Shown here: piece after piece, positions 26,462-36,051 of the stretch
How the letters are laid out: each line of letters starts with the position of its first letter
Position numbering within the stretch: the first letter of the stretch is position 1
Origin: Prevotella sp. UBA2456
GTDB taxonomy: Bacteria; Bacteroidota; Bacteroidia; Bacteroidales; Bacteroidaceae
DNA length: 64,000 nt
Direction: 5' to 3'
Assembly (NCBI GenBank): GCA_002342415.1
Contig: DDPY01000017.1
Coordinates: forward strand, 8,300 to 72,299
The notes under the pieces: model-generated
Told to the model about the DNA's origin: nothing
Seen by the model: the letters and a program-made list of their open reading frames with translations, nothing else
Databases searched by the model: none
Made by a program: the position numbers and the translations under genes

Positions 26462-27666
26462 ACGAATTTACAATCATCAATGATCCGGTATTCGGATTCA
26501 TCAAAATAAAACGCGGACTGCTGTACGACATCGTACAGCATCCGTTGTTTCAACGCCTAAACCGAATTAACCAACTGGGACTGGCATTTGTAGTTTACCC
26601 TGGAGCACGACACACACGTTTCCAGCACTCTTTAGGTGCCTTTCATTTAATGACAGAAGCTGTAAAGTCGCTGAGTGAAAAAGGTGTCTACATTTTCGAC
26701 TCAGAGGCAGAAGCTGTACAAGCAGCTATTCTAATGCACGACATTGGTCATGGTCCCTTCTCGCATGTATTGGAAAACACCCTTATCCACTCTATCACAC
26801 ACGAAGACATCTCACTCATGATGATGGAACAAATCAATCACGACCTGAAGGGACAACTTGCCTTGGCTATCAGTATCTTCAAAGACGAATATCCCAATAA
26901 GATTTTTCACCAACTCATTTCGTCACAGCTTGATATGGACAGACTGGACTACTTGCGACGTGACTCATTCTATACTGGAGTTACCGAAGGGAACATCGGT
27001 TCAGCACGTATCATTAAAATGCTAAACGTAAAGGACGACCGACTCGTAGTGGAATCTAAAGGTATTTATTCCATAGAAAACTACCTGACAACGAGAAGGC
27101 TCATGTACTGGCAGGTATATCTACACAAAACTGCCGTTGGATACGAAAAGGTTCTGGTAAATACGCTGAAACGTGCACGACAACTGGTAAAAGAAGGACA
27201 TGAGCTCTTTGCATCCCCTGCCCTTGCCTACTTCTTACGGCATGACTCTCATTTCGACCGGGACGCTCTACAGGTCTACTGCGAATTGGATGATTCTGAC
27301 ATATGGAGTGCCCTGAAAGCCTGGAAGCATTCGGACGATCACATTCTTGCCACCTTAGCTACCGATATGACCGACAGACAGTTGTTTAAAGTAGAAGTTA
27401 CCGAAGACTACCCACCTGAAGAATATATGGAGGAGAAGATTACGGAAATAGCACGACACATGAATATCACTTATGAAGACGCGCAACAATACATGTTATC
27501 CGTAACAGAAATAGGCAAAGACATGTATAACCCAGAGGACGACAGTATCGGAATTCTCTATAAAGACGGTACTGTGAAAGACATTGCCGAAGCTTCAGAA
27601 ATATTAAATGTGCAACTGCTTTCCAAAAAAATACGTAAATATTACCTTTGTTATCAACGATTTTAA
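26458..27666 (+). CDS. HD-domain phosphohydrolase (dGTPase-like)
   Basis: A 402-residue protein with the HD metal-binding signature: HTRFQHSLGAFHL (first His, near 52), AAILMHDIGHGPFSH (HD pair, near 92) and SSQLDMDRLDYLRRD (Asp, near 164). The arrangement is that of HD proteins related to dNTP triphosphohydrolases, of which SAMHD1 is a distant relative. The exact substrate is unknown. Start and frame are supported by the ATGA overlap with the previous gene. It is the last gene of the rpoD unit. Confidence 0.87.
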   Translation: MNEFTIINDPVFGFIKIKRGLLYDIVQHPLFQRLNRINQLGLAFVVYPGARHTRFQHSLGAFHLMTEAVKSLSEKGVYIFDSEAEAVQAAILMHDIGHGPFSHVLENTLIHSITHEDISLMMMEQINHDLKGQLALAISIFKDEYPNKIFHQLISSQLDMDRLDYLRRDSFYTGVTEGNIGSARIIKMLNVKDDRLVVESKGIYSIENYLTTRRLMYWQVYLHKTAVGYEKVLVNTLKRARQLVKEGHELFASPALAYFLRHDSHFDRDALQVYCELDDSDIWSALKAWKHSDDHILATLATDMTDRQLFKVEVTEDYPPEEYMEEKITEIARHMNITYEDAQQYMLSVTEIGKDMYNPEDDSIGILYKDGTVKDIAEASEILNVQLLSKKIRKYYLCYQRF

Positions 27667-27677
27667 ATAAAAATTCG

Positions 27678-27685
27678 TATCTTTG
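27678..27685 (+). promoter_or_regulatory. -7 box of the lpx operon
   Basis: TATCTTTG fits TAnnTTTG and lies 28 bases before the lpxD ATG. No TTTG lies at the right distance upstream. Confidence 0.5.
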
Positions 27686-27713
27686 CAACGTTTTATAAAT
27701 TTTATAGATAAAC

Positions 27714-28700
27714 ATGGAATTTTCAGCCAAACAAATAGCCGAATTTATCGGAGGACGTGTGGAAGGTAATGAGCAAGCAACCGTACACACTTTTGCAAAG
27801 ATTGAAGAGGGCAAGGAGGGAGCAATTACCTTTTTGTCGAATCCCAAATATACCCAGTACATCTATGACACTAAAGCCAGTATCGTTTTAGTAAACGAAG
27901 ACCTGCAACTGGAACATCCCGTCAGCGCCACGCTCATTCGTGTAAAAAACGCTTATGAATGTGTGGCCAAACTCATGCAGATGTATGCGGCCGCTTTGCC
28001 GAAAAAAACTGGAATTGACCCGCTGGCCAGCGTTTCTGCCACAGCGCAAATAGGGAAAGATGTCTATATCGGCCCATTTACTTATGTTGGCGATGGTGTA
28101 AAAATTGGAGACGGCAGTCGCATCTATCCCAATGTCACCATCTATGATGGTTGCCAGATAGGAAATCGAGTAACCATACATGCCGGTGCTGTCATAGGAG
28201 CCGACGGATTTGGATTCGCCCCCAATACTGAGGGGTATGAAAAAATCCCTCAGTTAGGTATAGTAATCATTGAGGACGATGTGGAAATTGGTGCCAACAC
28301 CTGCGTTGACCGTTCTACGATGGGCCACACCATCATCCATAAGGGTGTTAAATTGGACAACCTCATCCAGGTGGCTCATAACTGCGAGATTGGCGAAAAT
28401 ACGGTAATGTCAGCACAAGTAGGCTTGGCCGGTTCGACTAAAATTGGCAGTTGGTGCATGGTGGGAGGCCAGGCTGGATTCTCTGGGCACATCCATGTGG
28501 CTGACCGTACCAATGTGGGGGCCCAATGCGGTGTTATCAACAACACCAAGGGGAACGGCGAAACTCTAATCGGTTCGCCTGCTATGGATCCAAAGGATTT
28601 CTTCAAGGCAAAAGCTTTGTACCGTCGCCTACCCGACATGTACAAAGAGATTAGTGCGTTGCGCAAGGAAATAGAAGAATTAAAGAAAAACAAGAAATAG
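27714..28700 (+). CDS. lpxD: UDP-3-O-acylglucosamine N-acyltransferase LpxD
   Basis: A 328-residue left-handed beta-helix enzyme that adds the second 3-hydroxyacyl chain in lipid A synthesis. Residues 1-100 form the uridine-binding N-domain; hexapeptide repeats follow (IGKDVYIGPFTYVGDGVKIG and on). The catalytic histidine is in IQVAHNCEIGEN (near 225). The C-terminal helix is highly charged (EISALRKEIEELKKNKK). The stop is directly followed by the lpxC-fabZ start, with no gap. Confidence 0.95.
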   Translation: MEFSAKQIAEFIGGRVEGNEQATVHTFAKIEEGKEGAITFLSNPKYTQYIYDTKASIVLVNEDLQLEHPVSATLIRVKNAYECVAKLMQMYAAALPKKTGIDPLASVSATAQIGKDVYIGPFTYVGDGVKIGDGSRIYPNVTIYDGCQIGNRVTIHAGAVIGADGFGFAPNTEGYEKIPQLGIVIIEDDVEIGANTCVDRSTMGHTIIHKGVKLDNLIQVAHNCEIGENTVMSAQVGLAGSTKIGSWCMVGGQAGFSGHIHVADRTNVGAQCGVINNTKGNGETLIGSPAMDPKDFFKAKALYRRLPDMYKEISALRKEIEELKKNKK

Positions 28701-30083
28701 ATGAAACAGAAAACATTGAAAGGCAGTTTTTCGCTATTTGGAAAAGGCCTGCATACAGGTTTGAACCTGACTGTCACATTCAATCCTGCACCCGAGAACA
28801 CTGGATACAAGATTCAGCGTATCGATATGGAAGGTGAGCCTATCATAGATGCAATTGCAGAGAATGTCGTTGACACTCAGCGGGGTACCGTGTTAGGAAA
28901 AGGTGATGCTCGAGTATCAACGGTTGAACATGGTCTGTCTGCTCTCTATGCGTTAGGAATTGACAACTGCTTGATGCAAGTCAATGGTCCAGAATTTCCG
29001 ATTCTTGATGGTTCGTCCATCCAATATGTTGAGAAAATTAAAGAAGTGGGAATCGAGGAACAAAACGCTCCCAAGGATTGGTATATCATTCGCAAGAAAA
29101 TAGAGGTAAAAGACGAGGCCACAGGCTCATGTATTACTATTCTTCCGGATGAAGACTTCTCCATCACGGCAATGTGTTCATTTGAGTCGAAATTCATCAA
29201 TTCCCAATTTGCAACACTCGACAATGCATTAGACTATCCCAAAGAGATTGCACCAGCCAGAACCTTCGTCTTTGTACGTGATATCGAACCGCTGCTGCAG
29301 GCCAATCTTATTAAAGGTGGAGACTTAGACAATGCCATCGTCATTTATGAACGCCAGACCACTCAGGAACGTCTTGACATGCTGGCCGACATGCTGAAGG
29401 TTGAACACCGCGATGCCACAGAATTGGGCTACATTCAGCATAAGCCACTTGTTTGGGAAAACGAATGTACACGCCATAAGCTGCTTGACATCATCGGTGA
29501 TATGGCTTTGATAGGTAAGCCGATTAAGGGACGCATTGTAGCAACACGACCTGGTCACACTATCAACAACAAATTTGCACGCCAGATTCGCAAAGAGATA
29601 CGTAAGCATGAGATTCAGGCTCCGATTTACGACCCTAATGAAGAACCGATAATGGACGTGAACCGCATCCGTGAATTGCTGCCCCACCGCTATCCCATGC
29701 AGTTGGTCGACAAAGTTATCACATTGGGTGCCAACACGATAGTAGGTATCAAAAACATCACATCGAACGAACCTTTCTTTCAGGGGCACTTCCCAGAGGA
29801 GCCTGTGATGCCCGGTGTCTTACAGATAGAGGCTATGGCACAGTGCGGTGGTCTGCTCGTACTGAACACCTTGGAAGAGCCTGAACGATGGTCTACCTAT
29901 TTTATGAAGATTGACGGTGTGAAATTCAGACAAAAGGTCGTTCCCGGTGACACTCTTATCTTTAAAGTAGACTTGCTTGCCCCCGTCCGTCACGGAATCT
30001 CGTCGATGAAAGGTTATATCTTCGTCGGTGATCACGTAGTGGCTGAGGCAACTTTCACAGCACAAATCGTAAAGAACAAATAA
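28701..30083 (+). CDS. lpxC-fabZ: Bifunctional LpxC deacetylase / FabZ dehydratase
   Basis: A 460-residue fusion. Residues 1-305 are LpxC, the zinc deacetylase that commits UDP-acyl-GlcNAc to lipid A: zinc ligands are His in STVEHGLSALYA (near 76) and the His/Asp of RHKLLDIIGDMAL (near 260). Residues 320-460 are FabZ, the 3-hydroxyacyl-ACP dehydratase: LPHRYPMQLVDKV holds its first motif and GHFPEEPVMPGVLQIEAMAQ the catalytic His and Glu. The fusion is the normal state in Bacteroidota and joins lipid A and fatty-acid synthesis, which compete for the same precursor. Confidence 0.96.
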   Translation: MKQKTLKGSFSLFGKGLHTGLNLTVTFNPAPENTGYKIQRIDMEGEPIIDAIAENVVDTQRGTVLGKGDARVSTVEHGLSALYALGIDNCLMQVNGPEFPILDGSSIQYVEKIKEVGIEEQNAPKDWYIIRKKIEVKDEATGSCITILPDEDFSITAMCSFESKFINSQFATLDNALDYPKEIAPARTFVFVRDIEPLLQANLIKGGDLDNAIVIYERQTTQERLDMLADMLKVEHRDATELGYIQHKPLVWENECTRHKLLDIIGDMALIGKPIKGRIVATRPGHTINNKFARQIRKEIRKHEIQAPIYDPNEEPIMDVNRIRELLPHRYPMQLVDKVITLGANTIVGIKNITSNEPFFQGHFPEEPVMPGVLQIEAMAQCGGLLVLNTLEEPERWSTYFMKIDGVKFRQKVVPGDTLIFKVDLLAPVRHGISSMKGYIFVGDHVVAEATFTAQIVKNK

Positions 30084-30087
30084 GAAT

Positions 30088-30861
30088 ATGGCAAATCAGA
30101 TACATCCACTGGCCGTTATCGATCCAGAGGCAAAACTTGGTGACAATAACATTATCGGTCCTTTTTGTGTGATTGACAAGAATGTCGTTATCGGTGACAA
30201 TAATAAATTGTTAAATAGCGTCACTATCCATTATGGAGCACGTATTGGTAACGGTAACGAGTTCTTTCCTGGTGCCAGTATCTCCACCAAGCCACAAGAC
30301 CTGAAATTCAAAGGTGAAGAAACAACATGTGAGATTGGAGACAACAATAGTATCCGTGAGAATGTCACCATTAGTCGCGGTACTGCATCGAAAGGGAAAA
30401 CCGTAGTCGGAAATGGAAACCTGCTCATGGAAAATATGCATGTTGCCCACGATTGTGTTATTGGCAATGGCTGCATCATTGGTAACTCCACAAAATTTGC
30501 AGGTGAAGTGGTCGTAGAGGATTTTGCGATCATTTCGGCCACTTGTCTGTTCCACCAGTTCTGTCGCGTAGGCAGCTACATCATGTTCCAAGGAGGATCA
30601 CGCACCTCGCAGGACATTCCGCCCTATGTTATCGCAGGCAAAGAGCCAGTGCGATATGCTGGTGTGAACCTTATCGGACTGCGCCGCCGTGGTTTCCCCA
30701 ACGAAACCATTGAAGCCATTCACGATGCCTACCGCATTATATATGCACAAGGAGTGCTGAAGGATGGCATTGCAGAAGCTCGTGCTAAATACCCTGATTC
30801 TAAAGAGGTGGAATACATCTGCTCGTTCATTGAAAGCTCGAAACGAGGAATCATAAGGTAG
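30088..30861 (+). CDS. lpxA: UDP-N-acetylglucosamine acyltransferase LpxA
   Basis: A 257-residue hexapeptide-repeat enzyme for the first step of lipid A synthesis. Its repeats run from LAVIDPEAKLGDNNIIGPFC; the catalytic His is in MENMHVAHDCVIG (near 118). The C-terminal helical domain starts near residue 190. It follows lpxC-fabZ by four bases and completes the lpxD-lpxC/fabZ-lpxA unit. Confidence 0.96.
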   Translation: MANQIHPLAVIDPEAKLGDNNIIGPFCVIDKNVVIGDNNKLLNSVTIHYGARIGNGNEFFPGASISTKPQDLKFKGEETTCEIGDNNSIRENVTISRGTASKGKTVVGNGNLLMENMHVAHDCVIGNGCIIGNSTKFAGEVVVEDFAIISATCLFHQFCRVGSYIMFQGGSRTSQDIPPYVIAGKEPVRYAGVNLIGLRRRGFPNETIEAIHDAYRIIYAQGVLKDGIAEARAKYPDSKEVEYICSFIESSKRGIIR

Positions 30862-30873
30862 TCTACCCTCTGA

Positions 30874-30899
30874 CTATTTACGATTTATCGACTAATCGT
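30874..30899. repeat. ATTTACGATTT-type spacer repeat
   Basis: CTATTTACGATTTATCGACTA fragments fill the gap between lpxA and miaA, like the spacers at 893, 38630 and 41804. Confidence 0.45.
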
Positions 30900-30900
30900 A

Positions 30901-31791
30901 ATGCAGACGCTCATCGTAATCACAGGCCCTACAGCTGTAGGAAAAACGGCACTAACCATCCAGTTGGCATGTCATTATGGCATACCTGTAATCAATGCTG
31001 ACTCCAGACAGATTTATAGGGAACTGAAGATCGGCACGGCCGCTCCAACGGCAAAGCAGTTGCAACAGGCAAAACATTACTTTGTTGGCACTAAGAGCAT
31101 CGAAGACTATTACAACGCTTCTATTTATGAACAAGAGGTCATGTCGATACTGAAGACATCGTCATCCGACATGAACCTCTTATCAGGTGGAAGCATGATG
31201 TATATCGACGCTGTTTGCAACGGTATTGACGATATTCCCACCGTACGCGATGATATCAGACTGGAGATGAAACGTCGCTATCAGGAAGAAGGTCTTGAGG
31301 CATTATGCGAAGAACTCAAACGACTGGACCCTGAGCACTATGCCATCGTTGACCGAAAGAACCACCGAAGGGTGATACACGCTCTGGAAGTATGCTATCA
31401 GACAGGTCGTACCTACACATCCTTCCGCACACAACAGAAAAGAGAACGCCCTTTTCGCATTGTCAAGATTGGACTAAATCGCGAGCGCGAAGAGCTTTAT
31501 AACAGAATAAACCTACGAGTAGACCAAATGATAGAACAAGGACTGCTATACGAAGTGGAAGGACTTTATGCACGACGCCATTTGAACGCCCTTAATACAG
31601 TAGGTTATAAAGAATTGTTCGACTATATGGATGGTCGATGGCCAAAGGAAGAAGCCATAGAACGCATCAAAGGCAATACCCGCCGCTATGCCCGTAAACA
31701 ACTCACATGGTTCAAGCGTGATGACAGCGTATGCTGGTTTCATCCCGACCAACAAGAAGAAATATTGAAATACATTTCGCAATATGAATAA
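30901..31791 (+). CDS. miaA: tRNA dimethylallyltransferase MiaA
   Basis: A 296-residue enzyme that adds a dimethylallyl group to adenosine 37 of tRNAs reading UNN codons. The P-loop is VITGPTAVGKTALT (near 6), followed by INADSRQIYRELKIGTAAPT (near 34). The RRVIHALEVCYQTGRTYT segment near 157 and TRRYARKQLTWFKRD near 260 are conserved. Its 3' end overlaps the start of the penicillin-binding protein gene by eight bases. Confidence 0.95.
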   Translation: MQTLIVITGPTAVGKTALTIQLACHYGIPVINADSRQIYRELKIGTAAPTAKQLQQAKHYFVGTKSIEDYYNASIYEQEVMSILKTSSSDMNLLSGGSMMYIDAVCNGIDDIPTVRDDIRLEMKRRYQEEGLEALCEELKRLDPEHYAIVDRKNHRRVIHALEVCYQTGRTYTSFRTQQKRERPFRIVKIGLNREREELYNRINLRVDQMIEQGLLYEVEGLYARRHLNALNTVGYKELFDYMDGRWPKEEAIERIKGNTRRYARKQLTWFKRDDSVCWFHPDQQEEILKYISQYE

Positions 31792-34243
31792 ATACGTAGA
31801 GAAAATAGTCCATGCTCCAAAATATGCTTGGCAATGGTATAAAGGATTGTATCAGGGACGACGTTGGTATGTTAAGGCCGGTGTCGGCATCGCTTCGTTC
31901 GTCATAGCATTTATACTCTATCTACTGATGGTAGATATCAATTTTCTATGGCTTTTCGGGAAGTCGCCTTCCATGAGTGATGTAAAGAACACCCATCCTG
32001 CCGAAGCTTCTCAAATATACAGCTCCGACGGTGTTATCATCGGCAAGTATTTCAGCGAGAATCGTACGCCTATAACGTACGAAGAAGTAAATCCCGACTT
32101 TTGGAATGCGCTCATCGATACCGAAGACGAACGTTTCCGCCATCACCACGGCATTGACTATCAGGCATTTGCCGCAGCATTAAAAGACTATTTGCTTCAC
32201 CATGATGCACGCGGAGCCTCGACCATCACGCAGCAACTGGCTAAGAACCTCTTCCGCGTACGTACCCAATACTCAACGGGGCTATTGGGAAATATTCCTG
32301 GGCTGAAGATTCTTATCATGAAAAGCAAGGAATGGATTACGGCATATAAATTGGAATTGTATTTCACAAAAAATGAAATTCTCACAATGTATGCTAATAC
32401 CGTGGACTTCGGTTCCAATGCTTTTGGAATTAAGACAGCAGCCAAGACTTATTTTGGTACAACGCCGCAACGACTCACTCCCGACCAATCTGCTATACTG
32501 GTAGGACTGCTGAAAGCTACCACCTACTATAATCCACGTATCAATCCAAAGAACTCGATGTCGCGACGCAATGTGGTATTAGGCAATATGCTAAAACACA
32601 AGCATCTTACCCAGGAGCAGTATGACTCGCTGATATTAAAACCCATCCATCTTGACTATAGCGTTGAAAACCACTATGATGGGCAAGCGCAATACTTCCG
32701 CGAAGCCGTAAAGAACTATCTTAAGGAATGGTGCGAAGAAAATGAATATGACCTGTATCGTGATGGTCTGAAAATCTATACTACTATCGATAGCCGCATG
32801 CAGAAATATGCAGAACAAGCAGCCATTAAACAGATGCGGCAGGTGCAACGGAACTTCAACTCTCATTGGGGAAATACAAACCCATGGCAGGATGAGCATC
32901 ATGTAGAAATACCCAACTTCATCGAAGACCTGGCAAAGAAAACGCCATATTATAAAATACTAAACCAAAAGTTTGCAGGGAATAAGGATTCTATTGACTA
33001 TTATCTGAACCTGCCGCACAAAGTAAAACTTTTCGACTACGAGAAAGGAACTATTGAGAAAGAAATCTCTACCCTCGACAGTATTCGTTACATGGAGCAC
33101 TTCATGCACTGCGGCTTTGTTGCCATGGAACCACAGACTGGACAGGTGAAAGCCTGGGTGGGCGATATTGACTTCCGGACATGGAAATATGACAAGGTTA
33201 CAGCCATGCGGCAACCAGGCTCTACTTTCAAACTCTTCGTCTATACAGAGGCTATGAATCAAGGACTCACACCCTGTGATCGCCGTGTTGACTCCTATTT
33301 TGCTATGAAAGTGATGGATCATGGAAAAGAAGTCACCTGGGCTCCGACTAATGCCAATGGCTATTTTACGGGTGACTCTATGCCCCTGAAAGCAGCATTC
33401 GCCCAGAGCATAAATTCCGTTGCTGTCAAACTCGGACAAGAATGCGGTATCGACCGTATCGTCCACACTGCTCATGCAATGGGAATTAAGTCGAAACTTG
33501 ACCCTACTCCTTCGCTGACATTGGGTTCCAGCGATGTCAACCTGCTTGAACTGGTCAATGGATATGCAACAGTCGCCAATGATGGCAAGATGCATGAGCC
33601 TGTGCTTGTTACACGCATACTTGACCGTGAAGGCAACGAAATATATGTAGCACCAACAGAAGAGAAACAGGCTATTCCCTACCGTTCGGCCTACCTCGCC
33701 CAACAATTACTGATGAGTGGTTTGCGCGAGCCTGGAGGAACGAGCATGAGCCTTTGGGGATATGTAGGAAAATACAGCGATACTGAATTTGGCGGCAAGA
33801 CGGGTACATCAAATAACCATTCCGATGCCTGGTTTGTAGGTGTCAGTCCCCGACTGGTAGCTGGAGCATGGGTAGGAGGAGAATACCGTTCCATCCATTT
33901 CCGCACAGGACAGTTGGGACAAGGCTCACGGACAGCCTTACCCATCTGTGGCTATTTCTTTGAATCCGTATTAGGAGATGCCGCCTTCAAGCAGTACCAT
34001 GCTAAATTCGGCAAACCCAAGAGCAATGATGTCAAAGCAGATATGTACACCTGTGCCAGTTATTATGCACGCCGCGATACAGACTCCATTGCCGTAGATA
34101 GTCTGGCAACAGAACAAGAGATGGAGATGGTGTTAGATGAATTCGGCAATGAGGTGATCAGGCCTAAGGAGCATAAAGACAACGCTACTCAACAGCCCCA
34201 GCCTGATGTCCCGCAGGTTGCCACAGAACCGAAGGAAGAATAA
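31784..34243 (+). CDS. Class A penicillin-binding protein (PBP1A type)
   Basis: An 819-residue bifunctional peptidoglycan synthase. A transmembrane helix at about 28-50 is followed by a GT51 glycosyltransferase domain (EDERFRHHHGIDYQAF near 116, GASTITQQLAKNLF near 145) and a transpeptidase domain with RQPGSTFKLF (active Ser, near 477), SINSVAV (near 545) and GGKTGTSNN (near 670). The polar tail, rich in Glu, Gln and Pro, is not assigned. The PIF1-like gene starts two bases after the stop. Confidence 0.93.
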   Translation: MNKYVEKIVHAPKYAWQWYKGLYQGRRWYVKAGVGIASFVIAFILYLLMVDINFLWLFGKSPSMSDVKNTHPAEASQIYSSDGVIIGKYFSENRTPITYEEVNPDFWNALIDTEDERFRHHHGIDYQAFAAALKDYLLHHDARGASTITQQLAKNLFRVRTQYSTGLLGNIPGLKILIMKSKEWITAYKLELYFTKNEILTMYANTVDFGSNAFGIKTAAKTYFGTTPQRLTPDQSAILVGLLKATTYYNPRINPKNSMSRRNVVLGNMLKHKHLTQEQYDSLILKPIHLDYSVENHYDGQAQYFREAVKNYLKEWCEENEYDLYRDGLKIYTTIDSRMQKYAEQAAIKQMRQVQRNFNSHWGNTNPWQDEHHVEIPNFIEDLAKKTPYYKILNQKFAGNKDSIDYYLNLPHKVKLFDYEKGTIEKEISTLDSIRYMEHFMHCGFVAMEPQTGQVKAWVGDIDFRTWKYDKVTAMRQPGSTFKLFVYTEAMNQGLTPCDRRVDSYFAMKVMDHGKEVTWAPTNANGYFTGDSMPLKAAFAQSINSVAVKLGQECGIDRIVHTAHAMGIKSKLDPTPSLTLGSSDVNLLELVNGYATVANDGKMHEPVLVTRILDREGNEIYVAPTEEKQAIPYRSAYLAQQLLMSGLREPGGTSMSLWGYVGKYSDTEFGGKTGTSNNHSDAWFVGVSPRLVAGAWVGGEYRSIHFRTGQLGQGSRTALPICGYFFESVLGDAAFKQYHAKFGKPKSNDVKADMYTCASYYARRDTDSIAVDSLATEQEMEMVLDEFGNEVIRPKEHKDNATQQPQPDVPQVATEPKEE

Positions 34244-34245
34244 AC

Positions 34246-35994
34246 GTGGTAAGAAAGGCTGATGAAAATTTAGACCTTGACAATCAGGAGTGGCAGCAAG
34301 CACTCCAGATTATCCAGTATACCCGTCGTTCGCTTTTTCTTACAGGAAAGGCGGGGACGGGTAAGTCTACTTTCCTTCGCTATATTGCCAAGAACACAAA
34401 GAAGAAATATGTTATCCTGGCTCCGACCGGCATTGCCGCCATCAATGCTGGTGGACAAACCATGCATTCTTTCTTTAAACTGCCTTTCCACCCTCTGCTG
34501 CCCAATGACTCACGCTATTCACCTCGTAACATCCGAAAGACACTGAAATATAGCGGTGTCACACTAAAGCTGTTGCGGGAGCTGGAACTAATCATCATTG
34601 ATGAAATATCGATGGTGCGGGCAGATATCATCGACTTTATTGACAAAGTATTACGCATCTATTGTCGCAATATGCGGGAGCCCTTTGGCGGAAAGCAACT
34701 ATTGTTGGTAGGTGATATTTTCCAGTTAGAGCCTGTAGTGAAAGAAGATGAGTGGCGGCTGATGCAGCCCTTTTATGCCTCTGCCTATTTCTTTGCGGCC
34801 AAAGTATGGCAACAGATGCAGTTGGTGAGCATCGAACTCCGAAAGGTATATCGCCAAAGTGATGCCAAATTTATTAGCCTACTTGACCGCATCCGCATGA
34901 ATCAGGCAACAGACCAAGACTTAGCAGCAATCAATGCCCGATACAATGCTCAGGAAACTCTTCATGATCGAGGACACCTGGAAATTACCCTCGCAACCCG
35001 TCGCGACACGGTAGATTGGATCAATGAACAGAAGCTTTCTGAGATTGAAGGTTCGAGTATCACGTTTCATGGGACAATACACGGTGAGTTTCCCTTGACA
35101 TCCCTACCTGCTCCAATGGATCTGGAAGTCAAACCCGGCGCACAAGTCATCTTCACCCGAAACGATAAAGAGAAGCGTTGGGTTAATGGCACCATTGGCA
35201 TCGTGACTGGATACGACCTTGAGGAAGGCATCATCGGAGTCTGTGATGAAGACGGCAACGAATACGATGTCTGTATGGAGGTCTGGGAGAACATGCGGTA
35301 CACCTTCGATGAGAAAGAACAGAAGATTGTGGAAGAGCAGTTAGGGAGTTTTGTGCAATACCCTTTGCGATTAGCATGGGCTATCACAGTACACAAGAGC
35401 CAAGGATTAACCTTCCGACAGGTTAAGATAGACTTCTCGGGAGGAGGGGCTTTTGCCGGCGGACAGACCTATGTAGCACTGTCGCGATGTACTTCACTCA
35501 AAGGCATTACTCTTGAAGAGCCTATCCGACACAGCGACATCTTCGTTCGCCCCGAAGTAGTCCATTTTGCACAACATTATAATGACAGCCAGCTAATGCG
35601 ACAGGTGCTCTATGAGAGCAAGGCCGATCGCGAATATCACGATGCTGTAGAGGCTTTCGACCGACAGGACTTTGATAGTTTCCTAAAGAATTTCTTTCTG
35701 GCTATTCATTCACGCTACGATATCGAACGGCCTCATGTTCAACGGTATATTCGTCGTAAACTTGGCATCATATCACGTCAACAGAACCATATCAAAGAAT
35801 TGGAAATGGAGATTCAGCGGCGTGACGAAATGCTGAAACGTCTTGCTGCAGAATATGTACTTTTAGGCAAGGAATGTGAACAGGAGCACATGAATGATGC
35901 CGCCATCCGAAACTATCAGAAAGCCCTCGACCTCTATCCTGAAGCCTTTGAAGCCCAGCGCCGTATCCAAAAGCTCAAAGCAAATAAGAAATAA
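34246..35994 (+). CDS. PIF1-like SF1 helicase
   Basis: A 582-residue ATPase. Walker A is FLTGKAGTGKSTFLRY (near 32), Walker B LIIDEISMVRADI (near 115), and motif IV-VI region LAWAITVHKSQGLTF (near 385) and TYVALSRCTS (near 408) are typical of PIF1/RecD-like helicases. A helical, TPR-like tail follows from about 500 (NYQKALDLYPEAFEAQRR). It likely unwinds DNA during replication or repair; the family role in Bacteroidota is not defined. The start is GTG at 34246; no in-frame ATG lies before the P-loop. Confidence 0.85.
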   Translation: MVRKADENLDLDNQEWQQALQIIQYTRRSLFLTGKAGTGKSTFLRYIAKNTKKKYVILAPTGIAAINAGGQTMHSFFKLPFHPLLPNDSRYSPRNIRKTLKYSGVTLKLLRELELIIIDEISMVRADIIDFIDKVLRIYCRNMREPFGGKQLLLVGDIFQLEPVVKEDEWRLMQPFYASAYFFAAKVWQQMQLVSIELRKVYRQSDAKFISLLDRIRMNQATDQDLAAINARYNAQETLHDRGHLEITLATRRDTVDWINEQKLSEIEGSSITFHGTIHGEFPLTSLPAPMDLEVKPGAQVIFTRNDKEKRWVNGTIGIVTGYDLEEGIIGVCDEDGNEYDVCMEVWENMRYTFDEKEQKIVEEQLGSFVQYPLRLAWAITVHKSQGLTFRQVKIDFSGGGAFAGGQTYVALSRCTSLKGITLEEPIRHSDIFVRPEVVHFAQHYNDSQLMRQVLYESKADREYHDAVEAFDRQDFDSFLKNFFLAIHSRYDIERPHVQRYIRRKLGIISRQQNHIKELEMEIQRRDEMLKRLAAEYVLLGKECEQEHMNDAAIRNYQKALDLYPEAFEAQRRIQKLKANKK

Positions 35995-36034
35995 AAAAGC
36001 GCATTGTGACAGAAATACACAATGCGACTTTTTT
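35993..36034. terminator. Two-way terminator between helicase and ATP synthase operon
   Basis: GCGCATTGTG (35999-36008) pairs with CACAATGCG (36018-36026) across a nine-base loop. An A-run on the left and a T-run on the right serve both strands. Confidence 0.85.
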
Positions 36035-36051
36035 ATTTGAGGATTCAGGAA

